From Phascolomyces articulosus (taxonomy: Eukaryota; Mucoromycota; Mucoromycetes; Mucorales; Lichtheimiaceae): a DNA stretch of 64,000 nt. Each line of letters begins with the position of its first letter. The stretch's first letter is position 1. The DNA lies in assembly GCA_025677815.1 (NCBI GenBank), contig JAIXMP010000009.1, positions 434,001 to 498,000 on the forward strand, written 5' to 3'. The translations under genes and the position numbers were made by a program. A model generated the notes under the pieces. The model had not been told where the DNA came from and ran no database searches. It saw nothing but the letters and a program-made list of their open reading frames with translations. Positions 49,201 through 61,470 of this stretch are shown piece by piece.

Positions 49201-51159
49201 GAAATTGGTAACACCACTGGTTCTGGTGTTGGTGGTCAACAAGCTCAACGTGGTTTGTTCCGCGACCGTCTATTGGACAAGCCTGTACAAAAGGATATCT
49301 TGCAAGAATCTTTCATCAACACCATGCCTGCCTGGGTCAACATGCTGTTGCTTTCTGCCTCTGGTCCTATCAAGACACCTGTCAACGCTTGTGCCACTGG
49401 TGCTGTCTCTGTTGAAATGGCTATTGATTCTATCGTTACTGGCAAGGCCAAGATCATGATTGCCGGTGCCACTGAAGATGTCACTGAAGAATCCAGTTAT
49501 GAATTCGCCAACATGAAGGCTACATCCAACTCTCTTGATGAATTCGAACATGGCCGTACTCCTGGTGAAATGTCGCGCCCTGCAACTACTTCCCGTAACG
49601 GTTTCATGGAAGCTCATGGTGCTGCTAACCACATTCTCATGTCTGCTTCTACTGCGATTGAAATTGGTGCTCCTATCTATGGTATTATTGCATTAACCAA
49701 CACTGCCAGTGACAAGGAAGGTCGCTCTGTCCCTGCTCCTGGTGCTGGTATCTTGACCACTGCTCGTGAACAAATCGGCAAGCGTGCTTCCCCATTGCTT
49801 AACATAAATTACCGTGCTCGTCAACTCAAGTCGCGTCGTGCTCAAATCTCAAGCTGGTTGGAAGCCGAATACGATATGTTGCGTGAAGAAGTGGCTGAAT
49901 TGAAGGCTAGCGGTGAATTGACTACCGAAGAAGAAAAGACTGTTTTGGCTGAACGTACTGATTTCTTGAACAAGGAAGCTCGTCGTCAAGAAAAGGAAGC
50001 ATTATCTACTTGGGGTATGAACTTTTACCAACAAGATCGTTCGATTGCTCCTCTTCGTGGTGCTCTTGCTGTCTATGGTTTGACCATTGATGATATTGGT
50101 GTTGCTTCTTTCCATGGTACTTCTACTAAGGCCAATGATAAGAACGAATCCCGTGTTCTCAACGCTCAATTGAAACATCTTGGTCGTTCCAAGGGTAATG
50201 CTTTGCTTGCCATTACTCAAAAGTACTTGACTGGACATCCCAAGGGTCCTGCAGCTTCTTGGATGGCAAACGGTATGATCCAATGTTTGAATAGTGGTAT
50301 CATTCCTGGTAATCGTAACGCTGATAACGTGGATGAAATCTTGAAGGAATTGGAATACATTGTTTATCCTTCTCGCAGCATCCAAACCGATGGATTGAAG
50401 GCTGGTCTCCTCAAATCTTTTGGTTTCGGTCAAGCCGGTGGTGAAATCTTGATTATTCATCCTGATTATGTCCTTGGTGCGTTGGAACAAGAAGAATACG
50501 AAACTTACAAGGCCAAGAATGCTCAACGTTATGCTCAATCTTACCGCTACTTGCACGACTCGCTTACTGGTGTCGCTGACTTTATCCAAGTTAAGGATGC
50601 TGCTCCTTACACTGACGAATTGGAATACAAGGTATACTTGAACCCCAGTGCTCGTGCTTCTTATGACAAGGTCAAGAAGACTTGGGTCTTTGATGCCAAG
50701 ACAGCTGCTCAAGAAGCTCCTTTGCAAGGTGATGTCCAAGCTACCCAATCGGTGTTGGCTTCCTTGACTGAACAACAAGCTGGCAAGAAGGGTGTAGGTG
50801 TCGACGTTGAATTATGCTCTGCTATCAACATTGATAATGATACCTTTGTCGAGCGTAACTTTACCAATGCTGAAATCGAATACTGTCAGAGCCGTCCTGA
50901 TCGTCAAGCAAGCTTTGCTGGTCGATGGTCTGCTAAGGAAGCCGTTTTCAAGGCTATCTCTTCTTATGGCAAGATTGCTTCCGAAGGTGCCGCTGCTCCT
51001 CTCAATGAAATTGAAATTATCTCTGATGATGTCGGTGCTCCTCAAGTTGTTCTTTCCGGCAAGGCCAAATCTGCTGCTTCAGCAGCTGGTATTAAGAATG
51101 TCAATGTCTCCATTAGTCACTCTGGTGGTTACAGTGTAGCTGTTGCATTAGCCCAATAG
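38324..51159 (+). CDS. Fungal type I fatty acid synthase, beta and alpha fused in one chain
   Basis: Ten exons: 38324-39083, 39233-39820, 40040-40364, 40474-40909, 41051-45537, 45618-46218, 46313-46766, 46853-47933, 48012-48718, 48800-51159. They sum to 3932 residues with every junction in frame. Domain order is that of yeast Fas1 then Fas2: acetyltransferase (GHSQG, Ser259); enoyl reductase ([10 protein letters not shown], about 575); dehydratase ([10 protein letters not shown], about 1564); malonyl/palmitoyl transferase (GHSLGEY, Ser1816); Ala/Pro linker (about 2163-2198); ACP ([12 protein letters not shown], Ser2238 for phosphopantetheine); ketoreductase ([15 protein letters not shown], about 2722); ketosynthase (NACATGAVS, Cys3344); phosphopantetheinyl transferase (GVGVDVELC, about 3811 to the end). 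Yeast Fas2 begins just before [13 protein letters not shown]; here that block (about 2077) continues directly from the beta part, with no stop or intron. Makes palmitate and stearate CoA in the cytosol from acetyl- and malonyl-CoA with NADPH and FMN. Confidence 0.97.
46219..46259. repeat. ATT trinucleotide microsatellite in FAS intron 6
   Basis: About 12 ATT units right after the donor of the intron 46219-46312. Intronic and length-tolerant. Confidence 0.85.
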
Positions 51160-53512
51160 ATTTCTCTTTTTTTTATCATACATTTTTTTCTTTTGTCGCT
51201 TCATTCCATTATATAAAGAATATAAAATAAACTTATAATAATTTTTCATATATATATATATATATATATATTATAATTGTTTTTGTGCTTTGGTTTGATG
51301 TGTGGATAAGATTATGGGTTATCTTGGATAGGAAGGTGTTATACAAAGTGGAGTCAATGATAAACTTCGAGATAGTAGACAAATCAATAATTTTGGGGCT
51401 AACCCATCCGTATATTGAATTTATTCTGGTACATATATATATATTTGTCATCAAATATGGCATCCATTATCCTATTATTATTTTTTCCTATTACACTCTT
51501 ACTCTTGACCACATTCACCTATGTAACGGTACCATTGATGACTCATCGCAAGAAGCTTCCAGGTGATGATATTTTAAAATGGGGCGTAATTCTTTTGAGT
51601 AAATGAAGTGGATGTCAAATTTATATATTACATTATTGTCTTCTACAACCATACAATCATCCGTGCCATCATACATCTTGATATTCGCGGATGTGCTATA
51701 CTGATCACTAATCTTATTGGTTGTAATGGTACCAACATTACAGAAATACATGGTTCATAAAAAAATGAACAAAGGGTAGAACATCTCTTGGATGAGGAGT
51801 ATATCAAACCATGGAAGCTGTGGCGTTTTGAAACCCGGTCAAAAGGTCATTTGGGATGTTTATTTTTTCGATTCTATTTTTTTCTTTCTATCACCGTTAT
51901 TCTTGCTTCTTGATCTTGCAAGCACTCTTTTTGTAATAAATTCATAGATATTTGTTTTCCAGTGGGATAGTCTTTTTGATTGGGAATTGCATGCATCAAA
52001 AAATTCTTGATATTCTCCTCAGGTGTCATATTATGAAGATCTATTGTTAAATCTTGTATGAATTCTTATCCTTCATGGTTCTGTTTCTTGCATAAAAAAT
52101 GAGCGAGAGAGAAAAAGTAATAATGCAACCCAATTATATATCTCTTCACAATTCACATTTTTGTTGTCATTATGAGCAAGTTATTATCATGTAGATATTT
52201 GTGATGAAGTGATGTAAGGAAGTGTATCGTAACAAGAGCTTTTGTTATTATTAATTACTTACGATCAGGGAATTAATAACCATGATCAAACATTGTTATT
52301 TATTACATTGTATTATAAGGCATAAATATTAAACCAATGTCTCACTTGAGTTAATTCCCAGTGACTTACTTATACTTTATAATTCTAATCGTTTGATAAA
52401 ATATCATTGCTGTCAATGGCAAAATGCGCACACCGAGAATAATCAATTAATGAAAACCCATCGTATGTTACACACGATTTCTATTGTTCTACATTGTGGT
52501 TGTGTTTTGTAGAGCACAATAATGTAAATTGTGAGCTTATAATAAAAAGACCATGACCTCTGTCGGTCTAGATTTCATCTCAGAGTAACTTTCTCCTCCG
52601 CGACTCTCTCTGATAATGCTCTGACTCCTCATCCTTTGTATATAAAGTATACACGACAGCTAAGGTCCGTGATTCTTCCTTGTAACAATTTTTTTTTTGC
52701 CAATTTGCTATATATGTTTAAATACATACCATTAAACGCAATTGAACTTCTTTCACATCCATCCACATCCTTGTAAAAAAAAAAATAATAAATTCGAAAT
52801 GGAAGGTGTCACAAACCTTTAATTGTCCAAAGATCACCTCTTTTTTTCTATTTTGTACTGATTTTAACTTTGAAAAAAAGAATTCCTGGTAAAACAGTTG
52901 ACCGACATGGTAATAAAACACCTCATTTGGTTGTAAAAATGCAATGCCATTGATTCTTCAATAGATGGGGCTAATATCTGTCATTTCTAAATACCAATTG
53001 CATTTATCTATCTCATTTTGTGACAGGATTTAAATAACTAATAATAAAAAAATTACAAAATTTTCTATACATTTCATTGCTGGATACTTAAGTCGGCGAT
53101 TGCAACGTAAACTGCAAAAGAAAACTTTGACCTGAAACATTGGCCAATTGAAATCATTGAGTGATACAATGATTAATTGACAAGGCCCTTTCCTGGCATG
53201 TTACACAATAAGGAACCCGACTCTTTCTCACTTTATAATTTCACACTTGCTTTCACAAAGAATATGAAATGGGGCAACAAACACATCTTCAACAAAGACA
53301 CAAAGAATCACACCAGTCGGCTACTGGTGAAACTTTAATAATAATAAATCTAATATGAAACCTCTTTTTTTTTCATTTTCAACTCTTTCCTCTCTCCCTT
53401 TCTTTTTCACCTTCAAACCTCTTTTTTATTATTATACTCTTGCTTTTCATTGCAAGCCCTTTCCTATTCATTTTTTATTTGATTATTCAATTCATTCCAT
53501 TGTCTGGTTACA
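51160..53512. other. Intergenic region after FAS
   Basis: 2.35 kb, AT-rich, with a TA tract at 51250-51271 close after the FAS stop. A minus ORF of 78 codons (51515-51751) has balanced composition (MYFCNVGTITTNKISDQYST) but no recognisable domain or neighbouring exon. No RNA gene or TIR element was found. Confidence 0.5.
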
Positions 53513-54760
53513 ATGCGATCCTCTCTCCTTTTACTCCTCACATTCCTTTTTGTCTATCAACAGACTGCAAACGCTGGCGTCATTGATTCTTTTCGAGCAC
53601 CTCAAAGATTATGGTCTCCTTCGAATAAATACAACATTTCTACCTTGGAAACGACTTTAGAAGTACCTGATGTAGCTGTCAATTGTTCATCCACCATTCG
53701 TCAAGCTACACTCAGTGGCAATGAAACCCATCTTTTCTTGCAAGGTGTTTCTACTGATTCGAATGAAGCATGTTTTGATGCTAAAGTGACCAGCCGGCCT
53801 GGTAGTCTTTTCACAGTGCAATCGAAAAAATCTTCTCGTGTGCGCGATCATGAAAATGCTTTACATGTTGGTAAAACATGTAATTTAAATGTCCCTGGTT
53901 GGTCACAGATCATTTACAAGAATCAACAAGTAGACTTGACTATTCCTTTGACCGATTCGACAGTGATTAAATGTAATAATGATCCAAAGAAACAGCAAAC
54001 TCCAGCTCCTACGCCTACAACGACAACTGTTGTTCCAACAACTACCCACCATGTCACTACTACAACAAGAACGACCACCACCCATCGACCTACTACCACA
54101 ACAACTACTCATAAACCTAAACCTACTGATAATGGTGACGATGATGATGATAGTAGTGGTGGTAGCGCCAATTGGATAAATGGTCAAGTAACATTTTTCA
54201 CCCCTAACCAAGGTGCCTGTGGCGATTGGAACGATGACGACGATATGATTGTTGCACTTGGTAAAATATTTTTCATACTTTTTGCCTTCTATACAGTTCC
54301 AAAAAGCGCTAAATGGCTAAAATTATTATTTTTGGGTAAAAAATAGGTCCGGCTTGGTATGGTAACATGAATGCAGTAAGTCATTGTTGCACATTTTATA
54401 TTTCTCTAATTCATATTCTCATGACCCATCTATTTATACTAATTCTATGCATTTACATATTTTATCATTGTAATAGGAGAGCAAATATTGTGGCGAAAAA
54501 GTACTTATTACGGGTCCCAGAGGAAATTCAATTACTGTAACAGTCAAAGGTAAGGAACATATAACGCTATATTATATCGTATATGTTCGATGGTATAGAA
54601 TGAAACAAATTAATTAAAAAAAACAAATATCCACTTTAACATTATGATAGATGCTTGTCCACCGTGCGATAGAGGCCATCTTGATTTATCACCTGCTGCA
54701 TTTGCAAAACTCGGTGAATTTGACACCGGTATCTTGAAGGTCAAATGGCATTTCTTGTAA
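53513..54760 (+). CDS. Secreted loosenin/expansin-like protein (DPBB) with N-terminal domain and Thr-rich linker
   Basis: Exons 53513-54260, 54347-54375, 54477-54549 and 54651-54760 give 319 residues. A signal peptide (1-21, TANA/GV) leads an unassigned beta-type region of about 140 residues with N-glycosylation sites (NCSS, NETH). A Thr-rich linker (about 163-205) and an acidic Asp/Gly/Ser patch follow. The C-terminal 100 residues are a double-psi beta-barrel: GQVTFFTPNQGACGDW, ALGPAWYGNMN, YCGEKVLITG, VTVKDACPPCDRGHLDLSPA and the end LGEFDTGILKVKWHFL. This resembles loosenins and barwin-like proteins, which loosen cellulose or chitin without hydrolysis. There is no expansin C-terminal CBM63 domain. 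One exon is only 29 nt. The N-terminal domain is not known to me in this context. Confidence 0.88.
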
Positions 54761-55045
54761 TAAAACACCAAGCTAGAAAAAGACGTTAATAAAATATTAA
54801 AAATAAATCCAAAAAATACATATCAATTCGTTACATAATTCTACTAGATTATACAATTATATAGAACTATACTTGATGCGGTTGTTGTTTTCTTAGGTTT
54901 CTTATTGAAAGAATATATGTATAGCAACTAACAGTAGGAATTTACTGGACATAAAATACTTCTCTTTAGCAGAACATTTATTCAGCTTTTTTGGTGCGAC
55001 TGTACATAATAATTGACTGTGTAAACCTAAATGTTTTATGAATTA
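54761..55045. other. Intergenic after the loosenin gene
   Basis: AT-rich 3' flank ending at the TA target site of the next transposon. No gene seen. Confidence 0.5.
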
Positions 55046-55994
55046 CAGTCAGACCCCATTTCTTGCAAGGCTAGAATTTCGCCAATTTGGTTGCATGAAC
55101 CGGGGTTTTGAAATAAACGGGGCCTGACTGTACTTGTGTCATAACTAGTAAAGAATATGCAAAAAAAAATTGCCCATTACAATTGTTTATTGTACTTTAT
55201 CTATTGAATGAGAGCAGCAGAAAACTCACTAAATACAAAATGCAATTGATATAATAATATTATGACAAACAAAATATAATTTGTCTCGTCAAATCTTGGT
55301 TGTAATGAGAGTATACAAAGTAGCCCTAGATTTTGATATTTTCAAAAAACATAGCAATTTTTTTTTATCTTTTTATCTTTTTTTAAAAAAATATACTGGG
55401 TAGTAAAAGCACATAACAAGTTTACTTAAGACCAAGGCGACACACTTTGGGAGGAATATGCTTCTAAACGCACCACAAAGATAAGTGAAATGATGACTTT
55501 TTTTAACAAAATTGTTCCGGGTCTGCCATATCCATCATATTCTACATTTTCATGTTTTTTATCGAGAAAAAGATCAAATCCTCTTTCAACCAGAAATTCA
55601 ACCTCACAAATGGGAAGGTGTAGTAGAAATGGACATTATGCTGTAAGTATTTTGCTTTTCATATACTCATTATTTTTTTATATTAAATCTTCTACACAAA
55701 ACCTACAAACAACTTTAAATGATTTCTTTCTCTGAAAAATATTTTTAAATAAAACAGTGTTATCGTGCCTGTAACCTACCTATATAGAGACTAGTAGATT
55801 TTTGTTTATTGTGTGAAATATAAATATATAATTATAAAGCATATGTTTCACCCTGGATAGCAATGCAAGTGGGTTTTACCTGCTTCAAGTTGCAAGTTGC
55901 AGAATTTATTATGTTTTATTCACATTTCCCAGAAATTTGTTGCTAAAAGCGAGGTATTGCAAAAAATGAGGTTGCAAGAAACGGAGTCTGACTG
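55046..55994. mobile_element. Pogo-like TIR element, 949 bp, non-autonomous
   Basis: The left end CAGTCAGACCCCATTTCTTG and the inverted right end CAGTCAGACTCCGTTTCTTG match at 18 of the first 20 bases, and TTGCAA follows. TA flanks both ends (55044-55045 and 55995-55996). A third, nearby inverted end GGGGCCTGACTG (55119-55130), also followed by TA, lies inside the left part; that makes a mini-element of 85 bp or a nested terminus. An ORF-like patch is present (about 55431-55640: DQGDTLWEEYASKRTTKISE), but no transposase catalytic motif is visible. Confidence 0.72.
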
Positions 55995-55996
55995 TA

Positions 55997-57783
55997 CGTA
56001 GGATATTTATTGGAAGAAAGACACGCTGAATCCCACGGTACGACATCTAATATATCTTTACTACCATGAACATAGCCTTCACACACACTCTTTCGATTAT
56101 AGGATGTAATATTGGTTATTTTTAGGTGAATATAACCTTTTCAAATGATCACCTGCCATATACTTTAGATAAACTGTTACAAACTACAAACTTCAGGATT
56201 TGATGTGTCAATATTTCAGCATGAAGAGCAAAATAAGATGATGTCCCTAACTAGGCAAATTTCCCTTGTACAGATATAAATGCATTTAGATATAAATTGG
56301 TTCCAGGCACAAGTACATACTGACATATATATGGTACTTTTTTCTACAAACGTTCTTTTGGAGCTTCTGTTATTCAACTAGCAAGTGTGTTTAACACAGT
56401 GCTTTCAACTTTTGAACTTCCTTTTTTTTTGCTAAATAAAATGATATTGCATGCCAAGCTAATCTTCTGTTGCTCATTATTTATATATATGTCAAGTGTT
56501 TGTTGCTGTGGGCCATACACAATTCCTTGTCGAACGTCGAACATATTTATTAGCTGTTAAATTCTGGATTATTTTCTGTGCTGCTCTATTATTAACCACG
56601 AAAAGGAAAGTCACGAATGCAAATATCCAAAAGAAGGTGGACATAGGTACATCAATGGCAGCAACGACATCATGAGTCCTTTTTTTTGAAATACACGAAT
56701 GTGAATCCAGCCTATTCAGTTACAGAGTATATTGTCCAAATAGCTGCTGATCAGTGAAATGGTGGCATGGTTTTCATGATCGTATGCATATATGTATATG
56801 TTTATGTGTATATGCTTTTTATTAAAGAGCAATAGGAAGACGGGTATTAGTGTCACTGCATATAAAAGTAGAAGCATAATCATAGCATAAAATAAGATGT
56901 TCATGAAGTGAATGTCAAAGAAAAAAATAGACAATGTCGTTGTCATGTAAATTTATGCACGCAAGGTTAAAGTGGTACCTGAGTGTATCTGGTTTCATTC
57001 TAACCAAGTTTGGTATTTTTTTTTCTTGAAAAAGGTCTTGTCCATTCCACAATCACACGAATATAATACATAAGTAATGTTTATGATTGTCTGCAATATA
57101 TGCCTCTTTTTCTTTTTTGATGGCTATAAGGTCACCTTAGAAAAAAAAATTCAAAAATTATTTGTAGATGTAAAAAAAAAATCTTTAAGTTCATAAAAAA
57201 TTTACATGTTCAAAAAAAATTCTACTTCGAATATATTTTGAATAAATCCTGAATATTTTTCAATATTAAAAAGGCAAAAATATTCATTATATATTCAAAT
57301 TTGGGGTATTTTGCACATACAAACATTTGTATATATTCTGAATATTTTTTTCTAAAGTGGGTATATATATACAATAACGTTTTCTTTTTGCTACTATTAA
57401 AGGAATCACAAGAATTTGGCGCTATAAAAAATGGATACCAATACTACCAGAATTTAACAGGGATAGAACATTGTAAGTCAGAGGTGGATTTGATTGAGGT
57501 ACCAACAGGCGAGGGGAGCAACCACGGGAATAACTAGTAATGCATAACCTTGTATAAACAATAAATAGAGACTGCATCAAAACTCTTGCAGTTTCGAACC
57601 ACGGAGCTCTTGAATCCGGAGCAAACGCTCTAGCAACATGGACTATGGGGGCGAGCCCCTAATTATAATGTACGTTGAAATTATAAATTTTTATTAAGGA
57701 CGAAATTAAATGAGCACACGCTGATTTCAGCTTCTTGCTCTCGTCAGTTCACAAGGCTCAGTTCTGAAAAAAATTATAATGTA
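55997..57783. other. AT-rich spacer between TIR elements
   Basis: No gene seen. It includes an A/T-rich stretch with repeated AATATTTTT and AAAAATT words (57140-57360), a tRNA-like patch (57585-57660) and two copies of ATTATAATGTAC (57662-57673, 57773-57784). An ORF of 78 codons at 57301-57537 ends in plain sequence (GYQYYQNLTGIEHC) without a known domain. Confidence 0.5.
57585..57660 (-). other. tRNA-like patch, possible tRNA-derived SINE head or tRNA relic
   Basis: The minus strand reads GTGGTTCGAAACT, a good RNA polymerase III B-box (GGTTCGANNCC type with one change), about 30 bases after TTGCTAGAGCG, which resembles the end of a D-arm. The cloverleaf stems are poor, so a working tRNA is unlikely. 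It could be a chance match. Confidence 0.25.
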
Positions 57784-59025
57784 CAGTCAACCCCGGTTTT
57801 TGTAACTTCGCTTTTTACAAACTCTACACTATTTGTAACAGAATTTTGGGACTATCAGAAATATTTAATAACCGAAAATCGGCATCGATCCTATTATGTG
57901 GGTACCAATGACAAGGAAGGAAAGGAGCTGATGTATTCGATGGTGACTTGGTTGGTTCCCGAGTGGATGAGACAGACTTTATTATAACTGCTTTTCCTTT
58001 ACCCCTACAAAAAAAACATGCCACCAACTGCCTAAACACGTATTTTCGCCTCCATATATCTCAGAACATCAGCACCGATCCACTTTCTTACCAACTGAAT
58101 TAGCTACCAAAATCACAACCTACTTCCCCCCACTGAATTCAACACCTCAAAACTTACTGGCCCATAATATGTCGAATCCTCTTAGAAGTCGATTCACTAC
58201 AATACCTAACAATCAACCACAACAGCTTCTTCTCCACCAACCCGGACAGTGATTCCGTCAACTAGATCTCCTCTCTACCACCTGAAGGAGGGTAAGTAAA
58301 ACTGTTTCTTATATTTAACCAACAAAAAAAAAACAAGATATATAGCCAGTCTTCTCTTGTAGAATAGCCTTACATGTATTAGATTATAAACATATCAGAT
58401 CCTCTCTGTTCACAATAACCAATACATCAATCCCTTCTTTTTCCCTCTCTAAAGTGACAGATGGTTTTTTCCATCCCCTTCCCCTCCTAGATCTTTCTCG
58501 AACTATTAAAGCTCAAAGGGCACGGTGTTTATTGAGAATTAGTAAAAACCAAATCCTTTAAAAGAAATATTTAATAAAACTGCAATACAGAAATTGCAAA
58601 CCGGTTTTCAGGATGTTGAATTTAATTAGTAGTAGATTTACTTCAGTTAAACCAAAAAATAAGCATTCTTATGCACATTGCAAGTTATCGTTCAAGAATA
58701 CCCGCACTACAGTGTATGTAATTATGGTGATACGTAAAAAAAAATACAGTAGTAAGAAAAAAAGTAAATATAATTATATGGCTATTGTACATAATCACGT
58801 GAAATAGCAATGTTTTTATGTGTAAAGGGCAGTGATGATACAAATGTGATTCTGTCTCATCCTTCGTTATAACAACAAGTTTCTATCCCGCAGTGAAGTG
58901 CTCATAATGCTTTAAAATTTATATATGTAAGCTAATAAAGAGACAAACTTCCGAATTTTACAAAACCCTACTTAATGCATCACTTTCCTTGGAATTTCCG
59001 AGTTGCAAAAATCGAAGGTTGACTG
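57784..59025. mobile_element. Pogo-like TIR element, 1242 bp, non-autonomous
   Basis: The left end CAGTCAACCCCGGTTTTTGT and the inverted right end CAGTCAACCTTCGATTTTTG are similar over about 27 bp and flanked by TA (57782-57783, 59026-59027). The start CAGTCA is shared with the element at 55046. A minus ORF (57824-58039, GKGKAVIIKSVSSTREPTKS) and a Lys-rich plus ORF (58613-58807) show no transposase motif. The right end touches repeat copy 2, which begins within about 6 bp. Confidence 0.75.
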
Positions 59026-59029
59026 TATC

Positions 59030-59709
59030 TCTCTGGTAAAACAAGTATCTCATAATATTAAGTACAGCATTTTTTCTTCCATATAAACGTGTATCCAATA
59101 GTGTGAAGAACAATATTTTTCCAGTAATGGTAATTGCTTCTGCGATTTCATCATATTATGTTATACAAAATAGTGAAGAGTCCAAACGAATGGAATGTAA
59201 CTTTTTTATTGAAAATATGTATTTCTCTGGTTTAGTAAACATTCTGAATCAAATCTAGCTAGTGTAAATTAAATATTGCTACTGTTCCTCAGTGAACTGA
59301 TTACAAATAATATATACGTATTATACACACCACCACACCACCGCATAATTATATAAGCCCAACTGTTTATATCACTTCTTTCCATAAAGCAATGATTATG
59401 CTTAACTCGTTATTTATAAATTATTTTTTATACTTATTTGAAAAAAGGTTTCTTACCAAAAGGAGGGCGTTATCAAATAAAAATGGTGTCAATGTAGGTT
59501 TTATTACATCATTAAAAATACCCATCAAACTACTACAAGTTTTAACACCAATATTAGAATTAGAATCAATCCCTCATACTACTTTCCCCGTGCTAACTAT
59601 ATTTTTGAAGATCAAAAAAATAAAAAATAAAAGCGGATTCATCACAAACACGATGAACCAATCACTAACCTCTTTATATTATTTAAGTAGAAAATTGACA
59701 CTTAGTAAT

Positions 59710-59742
<33 letters not shown>

Positions 59743-60145
59743 CTGTATAATAAAATACTTTCCTTTGTTTTTGCTAATGCAAATGAATTTAGACTATATA
59801 TTTTATTATCTATAACAACAATAGCCTGACAAAAAAAGTCAACACAAAAAATATTCACAAAGAAAGAAATCTATGTTGAATTGAATATTCATAAACGCAC
59901 TTTTACGACCTTTAATAATAAGTTGTTTATTTAAAAAAAAGCGAATCCTCGTAAAAGTAGGATAAAGATGGGCCACATATTCGATACTATGGTTGTATAC
60001 TCATTACTATCCGTTTTCTTGTATATTATTTTATAAAAACTATATTCTTATATACAAGCAATTGTTAAAACTGCTTAAATAGGTATTCATGTGGTGGTTT
60101 TGTGAACTACAAAAGAAGAAAAGCGAATCCCTGCAATGGTTTTTT
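59030..60145 (+). repeat. Dispersed repeat, copy 2 (about 1.1 kb, non-coding)
   Basis: Collinear with 8500-9545 (shared words listed at copy 1). It differs by a TA microsatellite insertion (59715-59740) and many substitutions. A plus ORF (59392-59829) exists only here and is broken in copy 1, so it is not a conserved coding region. Confidence 0.75.
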
Positions 60146-60420
60146 ATGGTAGGTGGAAGGCCGCCTGGTCGATGGAAAAATAGCCGCTCGTTGTATATTC
60201 TACCAATGAATTGCAACCCGTATTTGTTCATGTAAATAATACAGTGAACATAGATCTGGTACCGATTTGATGTCAAAGACTTCTTGAAGAATACACAAGT
60301 TTTAAGCATTGTATTATCAGCTGTCGTAGGTATGTATATTTGTATTGTATATTACTTTGAAAGCGTTTATGGAATCCACTTATAAACATTCTTACTAACA
60401 TTTTAATTTCTGATATGCAG
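60146..60420. other. Spacer after repeat copy 2
   Basis: AT-rich. It ends with TGATATGCAG, an acceptor-like site directly before the next ORF-like block. No gene is supported. Confidence 0.4.
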
Positions 60421-61470
60421 AAAGCCTATAAATATCTACGTGTTAAAGGATGACGAGTACCTTGGTGGAAAACGTGCAGGTGCTTTATTAGCTCCTATTC
60501 ACAACATCTCTGAATCGCTACCAGCTGTCGTCGTTGAAATTCACCTTTAGTTGATAACGAGTTTATGCACCGCCTCAGCAATCACCGCATACTTATGGTA
60601 ATAATTACTACAACAAAACCTAGCATATTTTTATATATCAGAAGTAATTGCATTGGTCCTAGTGTTAAACTCTCGATTACGTTAAAAATCATAATACTTG
60701 AGGCAGATGCCCAGTGATTTTTGGAGCTAAAGAATGTTTTATCATGATCCCAAGCACTGTTAAAAAGTACATTGATATTCATTATCATTAACATCATTCA
60801 AGTAGCAACAACGTTAGCAGCAGCAGGATTAAGAATAGCAGCGACAACAACATCCAACCTGTTCCTTCATTACTTGCCCTTGCTCACATTTTGATTGAAC
60901 AAAAATACTCGTTATTTGGACTAGATTTCAAGGACAAACCAATAATGACCTTTATATACTCCGTTGCTAAAAATGTCATTAATCACCAAAACCAAAGTTA
61001 CAATACGACCATGAACGTTTTAATTGACACCAAAATAATATCAAATAGATTGCTCTCAAGCACTTCCATTAGGGAAAACTATTAAATGCCCGTAACATCT
61101 TTTTGTAAAAAAACGAAGCACACATCCAAAAAGGTCTTTGATAGGTTGCCATATACGTAATTGTTGAAGAATGAAAACCTACCGTCAGTTTGCCTTCGAA
61201 CGCATTTATTTACCAATGTTCTGACGATGGTGTACAGGTCAGGTAATATAGGTAGTATATTAACAACCTTATGAGCTTCGTAACGGAAGTACTTGAGAGA
61301 GATCATAATCATTTCAAGAGAATCGCGAAAAAATGTGACCAAATACAAAGAAGGTGCCCAGACACCAAAAGGATTAGAGCATTGGCTAATGCAGGAGCTT
61401 TATACATCGAAACATGAACTACCCATAACTTATGCGAATCCCACTCCTGTATGTTCCGGTCGTGATATAT
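60421..61470 (+). pseudogene. Decayed gene, family unknown
   Basis: Three plus-strand blocks have protein-like composition. First, 60422-60550 reads PINIYVLKDDEYLGGKRAGA then SESLPAVVVEIHL-stop. Second, about 60835-61084 reads QPVPSLLALAHILIEQKYSL then GLDFKDKPIMTFIYSVAKNV to a TAA. Third, about 61270-61455 reads LMSFVTEVLERDHNHFKRIA, then after a shift at an A run (about 61330) TKYKEGAQTPKGLEHWLMQE. Stops and shifts separate them and no consistent exon chain was found. It may be a host gene or an element protein; not recognised. Confidence 0.35.
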
